Below, piece by piece: positions 41,245 to 51,112 of a stretch of DNA of 64,000 bases. Each line of letters begins with the position of its first letter. Within the stretch, counting starts at the first letter, position 1. Below the pieces are notes generated by a model that saw nothing but the letters and a program-made list of their open reading frames with translations, searched no databases and had not been told where the DNA came from. The DNA comes from CAADGU01 sp964581605. Its GTDB lineage: Bacteria > Chloroflexota > Anaerolineae > Promineifilales > Promineifilaceae. The stretch is taken from NCBI GenBank assembly GCA_964581605.1, contig CAZOPF010000007.1, positions 1 through 64,000 of the forward strand. Direction: 5' to 3'. The position numbers and the translations under genes were made by a program.

Positions 41245-44200
41245 ATGAAGTCAAAACTTACTCGTTTGATCAGCTTGCTTTTGCTGGCAGCGCTGTTTGT
41301 GGTTGCGGCCGTTGCCCTGGCCCGGCCTGCATTGCCCGCGCCAGAAACCAGTGCGGCCGCACAAGCACAAGGTGACCTCTTTGCTGCTAAAGGCCTCCCC
41401 CGGGAACGATACATGGCCGAAGCCAATGAAAGCCCGGAAATGGAAGGTCAATTCCTGAACAGTGTGGGCGACTATTGGGCCGTCCGTGCCTCTTACCCCA
41501 CCGGTGTATTTGACCAGCAATGGCTCGTAGACGCGGCCGAGACTGATAAACTTATTCAAGAAGCTTTACCAGCTGGCGCTCTTAATGCTTCCCGGCTGGT
41601 GGGTGGCGGTAATTTAGACCCCAACCAATTCACCGCTCTTGGCCCACAGCCATTGCAATCTGATGGCTGCCAGAACTGTTTTAATTACGGTATCGTTGCC
41701 GGCCGTACAAATGTCATGGTGAGTGACCCTGTTGCTCCTAACATCGCTTACGCCGGCTCTGATGGGGGGGGCGTCTGGAAAACAACCAACTGCTGCGACG
41801 AAAACACCACCTGGACTGTTGTCACGGATGATCCCCTCATTGCCAATACCACTATTGGCGACCTCACCCTTGACCCCAATGATCACAACACCATCTACGC
41901 CGGTACCGGTGATTTACGCTATGGCTCCTGGTCGTTTGGCAGTGCTGGTGTACTCAAAAGCAGTGACGCTGGCGCTACCTGGGAGGTATTGGGCGAAGAT
42001 GTATTTGGCCCCAACTACCCCCAACCGCCCGGCGTTTTTCCCCAATACCAGTCCATCGGCAAAGTGCGAGTTGACCCACGCGATAGTGACAATGTGGTTG
42101 TAACCACCAAAACAGGCGTTTATTTTTCTTATGATGCCGGGCTGAATTGGTCTGGTCCCTGCCTCACCAATCCCCATTCAACTCAGCGGCAAGATGGCAC
42201 CGGCCTGATCTTGCATGACAATGGCACCAGCACCGACGTTTACGTGGCCATTGGCACTCGTGGTTCGCCGACCCCTGTCCAGCCAAACCTGGATCAAAAT
42301 GGGGCAAATGGCATATACCATACTACTATGCCCACCAGCGGCTGCCCGGCCGTGGGCGACTGGACGCTTATCACCCGTGGCGATAACGGGTTCCCGGTAG
42401 GTACCGGCAACGGTACACCGAATAACCCCAGTCAGGTGGGGCGCATTGACATGGCTATGGCCCCCAGCAACCCGGATGTTATCTATGCGGTTGTGGCCGA
42501 CACCACCTTAAGCAATGGTCTGCTTCGCATCTACCGCACCGATAATGGCGGTACTACCTGGATCGCGGGCACCAACTTTGACAATGGCAGCACCCAAAAC
42601 TGGTATGACCAGAATGTCATTGTAGACCCGACCGACCCTATGGTCATCTTTGTTGATATGATAGACATATTCCGGTCTACTAATGGCGGTGCCTCGCTAA
42701 CAAATATCACGCAAGGTTATAGCGGTGGTGATGTCGTGCATGTGGACCACCATGGCCTGGCCTATGTAAACAATGATCCTGACCGCCTGTTAGCCAGCAG
42801 TGACGGTGGTGCTTACTATACCGATGTTGCCACCGATCCGGGCCTCAGTTTTAATGATTTTGTCCGCCTGAACGAAACTTTCAACACCATTGAATTTTAT
42901 TCCGGCGACATCACGGCCGACTTCAATACATCCAGTAGCCCTGCCATCAACGGTGGGGCGCAGGACAATGGCTCGATGGTGAAAGTGTGGGATGTGGGCG
43001 GTGGTGAACCGGTGGAAGCGGCCGAATGGCAGGTGACTACCGGCGGCGATGGCATGTTTGCCCGCATTGAGCCAAAACTTGGCAATAACTGGTATCAGGA
43101 AAGCCAGAACGGTGGCCTTAAACGTTCCACTAATGGACCCTTTGGCCCGTATTCCAATCTGCCTACTCCCTGGGCTGGCGACCGTCTCAGTTTCATCATG
43201 CCCTATGAATTGGATAAGTATAACTGCCCCAACGCCATTTGTGACCATATGATCGTGGGCACACATCGCGTATGGGAATCCATTAATGCGGGCACGACTT
43301 TCCTGGTGAACAGCCCCGACCTGACCAAAGGAACGCTGGGGGCACGGTCGTTTATTCAGCAGTTGAGCTATGCTGTCAATAACGGCTCTATCGCCATTGC
43401 AGGCACGCTGGATGGTAATGTGCAATATGGCTTTAACCTGGGGCAGGGCGTGGCAAACAGCGCCACCTGGGTGAATGTAACCGGCGGTAATACGGTGCTG
43501 CCCAATCGGCCCATTATGGATGTAGCCACGCATCCTAACATTGCGACCACTGGGTTTGCGGCCGTTGGCGGGTTTAATGAAAACACGCCTACCACGCCCG
43601 GCCATGTCTTCCAGGTGACGTGTAACAGTGATTGTTCGTCCTTCACCTGGGCAGACAAGACAGGCAATCTGCCGAACATCCCCGTTAATAGCATCATTGC
43701 CAACCCCAATATCCCCAGCCAGGTATTTGCTGGCACCGATTGGGGCCTCTACTTTACTGATGACATTACGGCCGCCACACCCACCTGGAATCTCTTCACG
43801 GCCGGGCTGCCACGTGTCATGATCTGGGATATGGCCATTGACCGAGGATTCACCACCTTAGCGCTCTTTACACGAGCGCGTGGCGCGTATGTATGGCCGC
43901 TGCCGCAGGGATTGGACTTCACATTGACCGTAGAGCCGCCCTCCCAAAACATTTGTATTCCTGATGATGCTCTCTACGATGTGACCGTTGGTCAGACATT
44001 AAACTTTACCGATACGGTGAATTTATCGGTTACCGGTGTGCCTGCTGGATACACCGGCAGTTTTGGCGTTAATTCCGGTACACCACCATTTACAACGACG
44101 TTGACGCTGGCGAATACCGGTGCCGCCACAGGTGGCAACTATGCCCTGAATGTAATTGGGGTGGCCCCCACCAGCACCCATACGACTACCGTGCAGCTTA

Positions 44201-46548
44201 ACCTGCTGGATGGGGCGCCTGCTGGCGTTACCCTGGTAGCTCCGGCCAATGGGGCGACGAATGTGCCCGTTCAGCCAACTTTTAGCTGGCAGGCTGGTGG
44301 TGTGGGCGTCATTGATTACCTGCTAGAGGTGGCGGATGATGCTGGCTTTACCAACATTATCTACTCAACCACTGTAGCCGACACCAGCCATACACCGCCT
44401 GTAAATTTGCCGGATGGCACATTGCTTTATTGGCGCGTTCGAGCCAGTAATGCCTGTGGTTTGGGGCAGGCTTCCGCTACCTTTAGCTTTACGACGATAG
44501 AACTGACAAATGTTTGCCCCATTGGTTCTGTGCCGGCAGTCGCTTATGAGACAAGTTTTGAAGATGGCGCGGCGGACTGGATGCACGACGGTACGGGCGA
44601 TACCTGGGCATTGGCGACGGATTATGCCAGTGATGGGACCTACTCTTATAAGGCATTGGATACGGAGACGTTAAGCGATCAGCGGTTAACATCGCCAGTG
44701 ATTACGCTTGGCCCAGCTACCCAATCGCCAGTGACGCTGCAATTTACTAACCGCCAGCGGTTTGAGCCGCCGAGTACAGACGGCCGTTGCTGGGACGCTG
44801 GTATTCTGGAAATCAGCACTGACGGGGGCACCAGCTGGTCTTACATAGATAACAGCCATATGCTCACCGACCCCTATGACAACGTCATCTGGAATGATCA
44901 ACCGGGCAACAACCCCATTACCAATGATTACGGCGCGGTAGAAGCGTGGTGTACGGATGATGGCACTGCGTTTGATGCCGCCATCGTCAACCTGGATGAT
45001 TATGCAGGCCAATCAGTGCAATTGCGCTGGCGTATTGGCACTGACAGTGCGGTGGGCAATGATGGCTGGTGGATTGATCAGGTTTCTGTGCAGTCCTGTG
45101 TACCGGCTGGGAGCACACCGGCTATTACCGTTAGCCCCGATGCGCTGGACAGTACCCAGACTCCGGACACTACAACCTCGCAAACGTTGACTATCAGTAA
45201 CACCGGTGATGTTGACCTGACCTGGAGTATTACAGAAGTGGTTGGTCTGAATGGGCCAACCGGTAATAGTTGGGCGGACAGCTTTGACACCTATGCCACC
45301 GACAGCCAGTTACATGGTCAGGGCGGCTGGAAAGGTTGGAACAACAGCCCGGCGGCCGGTGCCTTTACCACCGATGATCAGGCACGCAGCCTGCCTAATT
45401 CGGTTGATATTGTGGGCGGGGCTGACCTGGTGCATGAATACACCGGCTTCAACTCTGGTCAATATGTGTATACGGCCTGGCAGTACATTCCCAGCAGCTT
45501 TACCGGGCAGACCTACTTTATCTTGCTGAACACCTACGTTGATAATGGCACTAATAACTGGTCTACCCAGGTTTGTTTCAACTCCAATACGGATATGCTG
45601 TATGACGACACAGGAGCTACCTGCACCAGCGGGGACAGCCTGCCTATTGTGTACGATGAATGGGTGGAAATTCGGGTGGAGATTGACCTGGATGCTGATA
45701 CGCAGACATTCTACTACGGTGGGCAGATGCTGTATCAGGCCGGTTGGACGGGGCATGTTTCTACCGGTGGGGTGCTTAACATTGCGGCCGTAGACCTGTT
45801 TGCCAATAATGCCACTTCCGTCTACTACGATGACATCTCCCTGATACCACGCTCCATTTGTGAAACGCCGTCGGAAATCCCCTGGTTGAGCGCATCGCCT
45901 ACCAGCGGCACAACGGCCGCTGGTGGCGCTTCTACAGTGGATGTGACTTTTGACAGCACAGGGCTGGCGGTAGGCACCTACAATGGTACGTTGTGCGTGG
46001 CCAGCAATGATCCGCTGACGCCGTATGTGGAAACGCCGGTCAGCCTAATAGTCGTGCCCGAACCGGTGTATGGCGTGGAACTGACGGCCGTAGACAACAC
46101 TCTCACTGGCACGGCCGATGCCGTTGTCACGTATACCTTGCATATCACCAATACGGGCGACACGGCCGACAGCTATACCCTCAGCTCCGATGGGAATGCC
46201 TGGATGACAGACCTGTCTACGACCAGCGTGGCGCTGGCGGCCGGCGCTTCTGACGAGGTGATGGTGATGGTGCATGTGCCCGTTACGGCCACCAATAATG
46301 CCACAGACACCGTGACCATTACAGCCACGTCCGACGCAGATAGTAGTGTGATGGACAGTGTGGACTTGACCACAACGGCCGACGTTGAATTACCGCCGCA
46401 GACAGACACCTTCATCTACCTGCCTATCATCGTCAAACCAGATAGTGATGCGCCAGAAGCGGCTGCACCCAAACCCACAGCGAATGTGGTCGCTGTCACG
46501 GCCGTGCTTCCCCTCTTTGCCCTTCTTTTCTGGCGGCGGAAAGAGTAG
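41245..46548 (+). CDS. Very large exported BNR/sortilin-type repeat protein with C-terminal anchor
   Basis: 1767 residues. A signal peptide (residues 1-30) is followed by a seven-bladed-type propeller region (about 100-880) with BNR/Asp-box and VPS10-like motifs such as 'GAGVLKSSDAGATWEV', 'YRTDNGGTTWIAG' and 'FRSTNGGASLT'. Fibronectin/Ig-like domains follow, then a MAM-like jelly-roll as in immune inhibitor A metalloproteases (ETSFEDGAADWMHDG ... GWWIDQVSVQSC), two BACON/choice-of-anchor type domains (QTLTISNTGDVDLTWSI), and a DUF11-like repeat. The end is FIYLPIIVKPD, a Pro/Ala spacer and a membrane helix with RRKE, a cell-surface anchor layout. AGGAGA precedes the ATG. Probably an adhesin or glycan-binding surface protein. 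A terminator follows. Confidence 0.85.
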   Translation: MKSKLTRLISLLLLAALFVVAAVALARPALPAPETSAAAQAQGDLFAAKGLPRERYMAEANESPEMEGQFLNSVGDYWAVRASYPTGVFDQQWLVDAAETDKLIQEALPAGALNASRLVGGGNLDPNQFTALGPQPLQSDGCQNCFNYGIVAGRTNVMVSDPVAPNIAYAGSDGGGVWKTTNCCDENTTWTVVTDDPLIANTTIGDLTLDPNDHNTIYAGTGDLRYGSWSFGSAGVLKSSDAGATWEVLGEDVFGPNYPQPPGVFPQYQSIGKVRVDPRDSDNVVVTTKTGVYFSYDAGLNWSGPCLTNPHSTQRQDGTGLILHDNGTSTDVYVAIGTRGSPTPVQPNLDQNGANGIYHTTMPTSGCPAVGDWTLITRGDNGFPVGTGNGTPNNPSQVGRIDMAMAPSNPDVIYAVVADTTLSNGLLRIYRTDNGGTTWIAGTNFDNGSTQNWYDQNVIVDPTDPMVIFVDMIDIFRSTNGGASLTNITQGYSGGDVVHVDHHGLAYVNNDPDRLLASSDGGAYYTDVATDPGLSFNDFVRLNETFNTIEFYSGDITADFNTSSSPAINGGAQDNGSMVKVWDVGGGEPVEAAEWQVTTGGDGMFARIEPKLGNNWYQESQNGGLKRSTNGPFGPYSNLPTPWAGDRLSFIMPYELDKYNCPNAICDHMIVGTHRVWESINAGTTFLVNSPDLTKGTLGARSFIQQLSYAVNNGSIAIAGTLDGNVQYGFNLGQGVANSATWVNVTGGNTVLPNRPIMDVATHPNIATTGFAAVGGFNENTPTTPGHVFQVTCNSDCSSFTWADKTGNLPNIPVNSIIANPNIPSQVFAGTDWGLYFTDDITAATPTWNLFTAGLPRVMIWDMAIDRGFTTLALFTRARGAYVWPLPQGLDFTLTVEPPSQNICIPDDALYDVTVGQTLNFTDTVNLSVTGVPAGYTGSFGVNSGTPPFTTTLTLANTGAATGGNYALNVIGVAPTSTHTTTVQLNLLDGAPAGVTLVAPANGATNVPVQPTFSWQAGGVGVIDYLLEVADDAGFTNIIYSTTVADTSHTPPVNLPDGTLLYWRVRASNACGLGQASATFSFTTIELTNVCPIGSVPAVAYETSFEDGAADWMHDGTGDTWALATDYASDGTYSYKALDTETLSDQRLTSPVITLGPATQSPVTLQFTNRQRFEPPSTDGRCWDAGILEISTDGGTSWSYIDNSHMLTDPYDNVIWNDQPGNNPITNDYGAVEAWCTDDGTAFDAAIVNLDDYAGQSVQLRWRIGTDSAVGNDGWWIDQVSVQSCVPAGSTPAITVSPDALDSTQTPDTTTSQTLTISNTGDVDLTWSITEVVGLNGPTGNSWADSFDTYATDSQLHGQGGWKGWNNSPAAGAFTTDDQARSLPNSVDIVGGADLVHEYTGFNSGQYVYTAWQYIPSSFTGQTYFILLNTYVDNGTNNWSTQVCFNSNTDMLYDDTGATCTSGDSLPIVYDEWVEIRVEIDLDADTQTFYYGGQMLYQAGWTGHVSTGGVLNIAAVDLFANNATSVYYDDISLIPRSICETPSEIPWLSASPTSGTTAAGGASTVDVTFDSTGLAVGTYNGTLCVASNDPLTPYVETPVSLIVVPEPVYGVELTAVDNTLTGTADAVVTYTLHITNTGDTADSYTLSSDGNAWMTDLSTTSVALAAGASDEVMVMVHVPVTATNNATDTVTITATSDADSSVMDSVDLTTTADVELPPQTDTFIYLPIIVKPDSDAPEAAAPKPTANVVAVTAVLPLFALLFWRRKE

Positions 46549-46556
46549 AATTGCCA

Positions 46557-46586
46557 GATGGGTTCATCTTCAAGATTGAACCCATC
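46557..46586 (+). repeat. Hairpin after the large surface protein gene
   Basis: GATGGGTTCA and TGAACCCATC are perfect 10-base arms around a 10-base loop, 8 bases after the stop. No T-run follows, so it is a secondary structure rather than a clear terminator. Confidence 0.6.
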
Positions 46587-46603
46587 TCCCCTAAACCCTC
46601 AGA

Positions 46604-46638
46604 CCTCTCGGAGCCTCCCAGGCTCCGAGAGGTTTTTT
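46604..46638 (+). terminator. Rho-independent terminator
   Basis: Perfect 12-base stem CCTCTCGGAGCC / GGCTCCGAGAGG with a 5-base loop and a run of six T. It ends the transcript of the 1767-residue protein. A TATAAT at 46641-46646 just after it may start the trpB transcript. Confidence 0.93.
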
Positions 46639-46677
46639 GTTATAATCCCCGTAACCCGATGGACAAAGGATGGAACG

Positions 46678-47889
46678 ATGCAGCTACCCAAAGTTAATGT
46701 ACCGGACGAGCGGGGCAAGTTTGGCCCCTACGGCGGCCAATATGTGCCGGAAACACTGATGCCTGCCCTGGCGGAACTGATTACCGCTTATGAAGAAGCA
46801 CGCACCGACCCGGCCTTTTTGGCGGAATTTGATCACCTGCTCAAGACGTATGTGGGACGGCCGTCGCCCCTCACCCACGCCCGCCGCCTCTCCCAACACC
46901 TGGGCGGCGCCCAAATTTACCTCAAGCGCGAAGACCTCAACCACAGTGGGGCGCACAAAATCAATAATGCGTTGGGGCAGGCATTGCTGGCTAAACGCAT
47001 GGGCAAACAACGAATTGTGGCCGAAACAGGTGCCGGGCAGCATGGCGTTGGCTCGGCTACCGCCTGTGCCCTGTTGGGGTTGGAATGTGTTGTTTACATG
47101 GGTGAGGTGGACATTGCCCGGCAGCAGCCCAACGTGGCCCGCATGAAACTGCTGGGGGCGGAAGTGCGCCCGGTGGGCAGCGGCAGCCGCACCCTCAAAG
47201 ACGCTATCAACGAAGCGATCCGCGACTGGGTGACGAATGTGGACAGTACCCATTACTTGCTTGGTTCGGTGTTGGGGCCACATCCTTACCCAATGATGGT
47301 GCGTGATTTCCAAAGTGTGATTGGTATGGAAGCGAGGGAACAGATTTTGTCGGCCGTCGGCCGTTTGCCGGATCTGATCATTGCCTGTGTGGGCGGTGGC
47401 AGCAATGCTATGGGCATTTTCCATGCCTTTCGGGATGATGATCAGGTGCAACTCATCGGCGTGGAAGCCGGCGGGGAAGGGGTGGCCAGTGGCAAACATG
47501 CTGCCCGTTTTGCCGACCTGAATACAGCCCGTGTAGGGGTGCTGCATGGAACAAAGAGCTATGTAATGCAAACGGCCGACGGCCAGATTATGGAGACGCA
47601 CAGCATCAGTGCCGGGCTGGATTACCCCAGCGTGGGGCCAGAACATGCCCTATTGCGCGACCAGGAACGGGCTGGTTATACCTACGCGACGGATGCGGAA
47701 GCGCTGGCCGCTTTCCAGACCACCTGCCAATTGGAGGGCATCATCCCCGCTCTGGAAAGCAGCCATGCCCTGGCCGAAGTGATCAAACAGGCACCCCGGA
47801 TGCGGCCGGATCAAATCATCATCGTCAATTTGAGTGGGCGTGGAGATAAGGATTTGGATACGGTGCTGATGGCGTTGGGGATGACGTGA
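46678..47889 (+). CDS. trpB: Tryptophan synthase beta chain
   Basis: A 403-residue PLP enzyme (TrpB1 type) that condenses indole with serine. The PLP lysine is in LNHSGAHKINNALGQA. GAGQHGVGSA and the phosphate-binding loop GGGSNAMG are intact, as is the C-terminal NLSGRGDKD. The ATG at 46678 was chosen because the homologous N-terminus (QLPKVNVPDERGKFGPYGGQYVPETL) begins there. No trpA or other trp genes adjoin, so the pathway is scattered in this genome. A terminator upstream separates it from the surface protein. Confidence 0.96.
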   Translation: MQLPKVNVPDERGKFGPYGGQYVPETLMPALAELITAYEEARTDPAFLAEFDHLLKTYVGRPSPLTHARRLSQHLGGAQIYLKREDLNHSGAHKINNALGQALLAKRMGKQRIVAETGAGQHGVGSATACALLGLECVVYMGEVDIARQQPNVARMKLLGAEVRPVGSGSRTLKDAINEAIRDWVTNVDSTHYLLGSVLGPHPYPMMVRDFQSVIGMEAREQILSAVGRLPDLIIACVGGGSNAMGIFHAFRDDDQVQLIGVEAGGEGVASGKHAARFADLNTARVGVLHGTKSYVMQTADGQIMETHSISAGLDYPSVGPEHALLRDQERAGYTYATDAEALAAFQTTCQLEGIIPALESSHALAEVIKQAPRMRPDQIIIVNLSGRGDKDLDTVLMALGMT

Positions 47890-48095
47890 GCAGGTGAGCA
47901 GGTGATGAGGTGCTCAGGTGCTTAGGTGCTCACGTAGACACTTGATCACTTAAACACTTAAACACTNNNNNNNNNNNNNNNNNNNNNNNNNNNNNNNNNN
48001 NNNNNNNNNNNNNNNNNNNNNNNNNNNNNNNNNNNNNNNNNNNNNNNNNNNNNNNNNNNNNNNNNNAAACACTCAAGCACCCAAACACCCCCATA
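47885..48095. repeat. 8-bp word array interrupted by the second assembly gap
   Basis: Words such as AGCAGGTG, AGCAGGTG, ATGAGGTG, CTCAGGTG, CTTAGGTG run in 8-bp steps and turn into complementary ATCACTTA and AACACTTA words, continue into the Ns, and resume as AAACACTC, AAGCACCC, AAACACCC. The assembly probably broke here because of the repeat. 47890-48224 holds no gene. Confidence 0.85.
47967..48066. other. Assembly gap (100 N)
   Basis: Exactly 100 N, so likely a placeholder of unknown length. It lies inside an intergenic word array. Confidence 0.98.
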
Positions 48096-48224
48096 TATGC
48101 CCCGTGAAAAATCTGAGAACGAGCACTGCTTAAACCAAATACCTATGGGCATCCGATTACTTTCCGGTTAAGGTGTACTGGCTTGAGTCTGGCGCTTTGG
48201 GGCGGCACAGACCAGATTGATACG

Positions 48225-50621
48225 ATGCGGTCAAGTACGATACTTAGTTTGCGCGTGAAGTTATTTGGGGCCTTTGCTTTGGTGGCATTGGCTCCGCTGC
48301 TGTTTCTGGCGGTGATCAACGGCCGTAACACACGCCAGATTCTCATCCAAGACGCCAACCAAAACCTTTTTGCCCTGGCCACAGGCGTCGCCTCACAGCT
48401 TGATGAATTTATTGAAACAAGCCAACAGGAGCTGGTGCTTGAATCCCGTTTGCCAGTTTTACAGAGTTATTATTCGTTAGCGTTGGCGGAACGCCGTGCC
48501 AGCCAGGACGAGCTGCGCCTTTGGGCTTTTCTGGTTGCCCTCAGCGGTAAAAATGAGTATGTGCGTTCTTATGGTTTGCTCAATCTGGCTGGTGATAATG
48601 TGTTGGATTCTTATGCTCCTTATGTTGGGCAGTCCGAAGCAGATCGGGATTATTTCCAGCATTTTCAGGCAACGGCCGATAACATGCCGTTTGTATCGGC
48701 CGTGCAATATGTGGCCGCAGAATCTCCGCCTGTACTCTTCTTTAGCATTCCTGTGTTAGATGATGATGGTGAACGGTTAGGTTATTTGCGGGCGGAATAT
48801 GACACGGCCGTACTGCAATCGCTGGTAGCAGCACAAAATGGATTAGCCGGTGAAGGGTCGTTTGGCGTTTTGTTTGATGAATACCACATTCATCTGGCAC
48901 ATGGCATTGAACCAGAGGTGAACTTCCTGCCCATTTCCCGCCTGCCCGCCGCCACCGAAGCCCGGTTGCAGGCTGAATATCGCCTGCCCGACTGGCCCCC
49001 CGCCCGGCTTTATCCTATGCAGCTAGACAGTTTAGCAGCCAGCCTGAACCAGGCAGACCATGACCCCTTTTTTGAAGCCACCGACATTGCAACGGGGAAT
49101 CTGATAAACCAGGTGGCCGTTGTCACCCTTAAAAACGTGCCCTGGCAGGTTGCCTTCTTCCAACCACAAGAACTGTTCCTGATACCCGTCGAGGCGCAGG
49201 TGCGGCAGACGGCATTGTTGGTGAGCGTGATTGCGGGCACGGCCGTGTTAGCCGCCTTCATCTTTGGGGGTTTACTTGTCCGCCCCATCAAATCACTCAC
49301 CAAAACTGTAACCACTTTCACCGAAGGCGATTTACTGGTGCGTTCGCCCATCACCACCCAGGATGAGATTGGCGTACTGGCCGCCCATTTCAACGAAATG
49401 GCTGAACGAGTGGGTATCTTGCTCACCGGGCTGGAAAGCCGCACACAGGCACTGGAAGAAGAAGTGACTGAACGGAAAAGAACGGAAGATGCCTTACGGC
49501 AGCAGCGCCGTTTCTTGCGCCAGGTCATAAACGTAAACCCTAGTTTTATATTTGCAAAAGATAGGGACGGCCGTTTTGTCATGGTTAACCAGGCTTTTGC
49601 TGATACCTACAACACCACTATCGAAAACATGCTGGGCAAAACTGACGCCGACTTCAACCCAGACCCTATCAAAGTGGAACAATTCCGCCGTGATGACCTG
49701 CAAGTCTTTGAATCCGGCGACGAACTTTTCATACCTGAACAACGCACCCTCAACGCTGCCAATCAGGAACGATGGTGGCAAACCATCAAACGCCCCATTC
49801 GTGCTGAAGACGGTACCATCACTGAAGTCCTCACCGTTGTCACCGAGATCACTGAACGCAAACAAACCGAAGAAGCATTACGCCTGGCCCGTGACCGTGC
49901 GCTGGAAGCCAGCCGTGTCAAATCAGAAATACTTTCCAAAGCCCACCATGAACTACAAACCCCGTTGGGTGCAATTTTGGGCTACGCCGAAATGATAGAA
50001 ATCGGCTATTTTGGCGAAATTACCCCGCAGCAAAAAGATATTCTGCAAAAAATCATCAACCGCACCAACCACCTCACCGCTCTTGTGCAGGATTTGTTGG
50101 CCCAGGCCAACCTGGAAGCACGCAAAATTGCCGCTAACCAGACCATTGTCTTGCCCGAAGAATTGCTCCAGGACATGCACCAGACATTAGGCGCTAAAGC
50201 AACAGCCAAAGGGCTGGCTCTTACCAGCGAACTGGATAATAACTTTCCTGGATTGTTGATCAGTGACCCCAAACGGCTGCAAAAGATTTTGTTTAATCTG
50301 GTGAGTAATGGTATCAAGTTCACCAACGAAGGCGGTGTGCATGTGCGGTTTTATCAACCAGATATTACTGCCTGGGCCATAGAAGTTTCAGACACTGGCC
50401 CTGGCATCCCACCTGAGGCACACTCGTATATTTTTGAGCCGTTTCGCCAGGTGGATGGCTCTATTACGCGGGAACACCAGGGTTTTGGCCTGGGATTATC
50501 TTTAGTTAAGGAATTGGCCCTCTCATTAGAAGGAGATGTCTGGCTCAATAGCCAGATGGGCCAAGGTAGTACATTTACCGTTGTATTACCTTACACACCA
50601 GTTATGGAGGTAGTATCGTGA
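48225..50621 (+). CDS. Membrane sensor histidine kinase with Cache, HAMP and PAS domains
   Basis: A 798-residue kinase: N-terminal helix (residues 12-30), a Cache-type sensor (about 40-330), a second helix (TALLVSVIAGTAVLAAFIFGG), HAMP, a short coiled coil, a PAS domain (FLRQVINVNPSFIFAKDRDG ... about 430-550), then HisKA with KAHHELQTPLG (phospho-His near 574; the usual Ser before it is His). An ATPase domain with NLVSNGIKFT, DTGPGIP and GFGLGLSL completes it. The ATG at 48225 was chosen over a TTG 14 codons earlier. It overlaps the next gene by GTGA, so kinase and receiver are coupled. Confidence 0.92.
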   Translation: MRSSTILSLRVKLFGAFALVALAPLLFLAVINGRNTRQILIQDANQNLFALATGVASQLDEFIETSQQELVLESRLPVLQSYYSLALAERRASQDELRLWAFLVALSGKNEYVRSYGLLNLAGDNVLDSYAPYVGQSEADRDYFQHFQATADNMPFVSAVQYVAAESPPVLFFSIPVLDDDGERLGYLRAEYDTAVLQSLVAAQNGLAGEGSFGVLFDEYHIHLAHGIEPEVNFLPISRLPAATEARLQAEYRLPDWPPARLYPMQLDSLAASLNQADHDPFFEATDIATGNLINQVAVVTLKNVPWQVAFFQPQELFLIPVEAQVRQTALLVSVIAGTAVLAAFIFGGLLVRPIKSLTKTVTTFTEGDLLVRSPITTQDEIGVLAAHFNEMAERVGILLTGLESRTQALEEEVTERKRTEDALRQQRRFLRQVINVNPSFIFAKDRDGRFVMVNQAFADTYNTTIENMLGKTDADFNPDPIKVEQFRRDDLQVFESGDELFIPEQRTLNAANQERWWQTIKRPIRAEDGTITEVLTVVTEITERKQTEEALRLARDRALEASRVKSEILSKAHHELQTPLGAILGYAEMIEIGYFGEITPQQKDILQKIINRTNHLTALVQDLLAQANLEARKIAANQTIVLPEELLQDMHQTLGAKATAKGLALTSELDNNFPGLLISDPKRLQKILFNLVSNGIKFTNEGGVHVRFYQPDITAWAIEVSDTGPGIPPEAHSYIFEPFRQVDGSITREHQGFGLGLSLVKELALSLEGDVWLNSQMGQGSTFTVVLPYTPVMEVVS

Positions 50622-50992
50622 ATCCAATAGCAATGATCATTGAAGATGATGAGGATATGGGCACAATTTTTGCAGCGGCCATGCGCCAGGCTGGTTTTGC
50701 CACGGAAATCATAGCCGATGGACGGATGGCACTGGAGCGGCTGCAACAGGTGACGCCCGACATTGTGGTATTGGATTTGCATTTGCCGGGCGTGTCTGGC
50801 CCAGAAGTGTTGAAGTTTATGCGGGCTGAGGAGCGGCTGAAAGAGGTGAAGGTGATTATTGCTACGGCCGATCCCCATCTGGCCGACACGTTGCGTAAAG
50901 ATGTCTCGTTTGTGCTGGACAAACCGGTCAGCTTTCGGCAGTTGAGCATTCTCTCTTCCCGGCTACGGCCGATAACTGATGCGCCAGTTTAG
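50618..50992 (+). CDS. Stand-alone response regulator receiver
   Basis: A 124-residue CheY-like protein with no output domain. Acidic pocket Glu9-Asp10-Asp11, phosphoacceptor Asp53 (VLDLHLPG), Thr83 (IIATAD) and Lys102 (LDKPVS) are all present. Translation starts at GTG overlapping the kinase stop, with GGAGG upstream. It is the cognate partner of the adjacent kinase. Output is presumably by protein-protein contact or onward phosphotransfer. Confidence 0.93.
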   Translation: MNPIAMIIEDDEDMGTIFAAAMRQAGFATEIIADGRMALERLQQVTPDIVVLDLHLPGVSGPEVLKFMRAEERLKEVKVIIATADPHLADTLRKDVSFVLDKPVSFRQLSILSSRLRPITDAPV

Positions 50993-51043
50993 CGGCCGTC
51001 GCTCCCTTGACCATACTCGCCCTAACGACCCTCAGACAAATAA

Positions 51044-51072
51044 AAATGGGGCCTCAACCTGAGGCCCCATTT
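51044..51072. terminator. Bidirectional terminator between convergent genes
   Basis: Perfect 13-base stem AAATGGGGCCTCA / TGAGGCCCCATTT with a 3-base loop, between the response regulator gene and the minus-strand secreted-protein gene. A-rich and T-rich flanks serve both directions. Confidence 0.88.
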
Positions 51073-51112
51073 CATTCCAACAGTTTGCTCCCAACCGATT
51101 CGTAACAACCAA

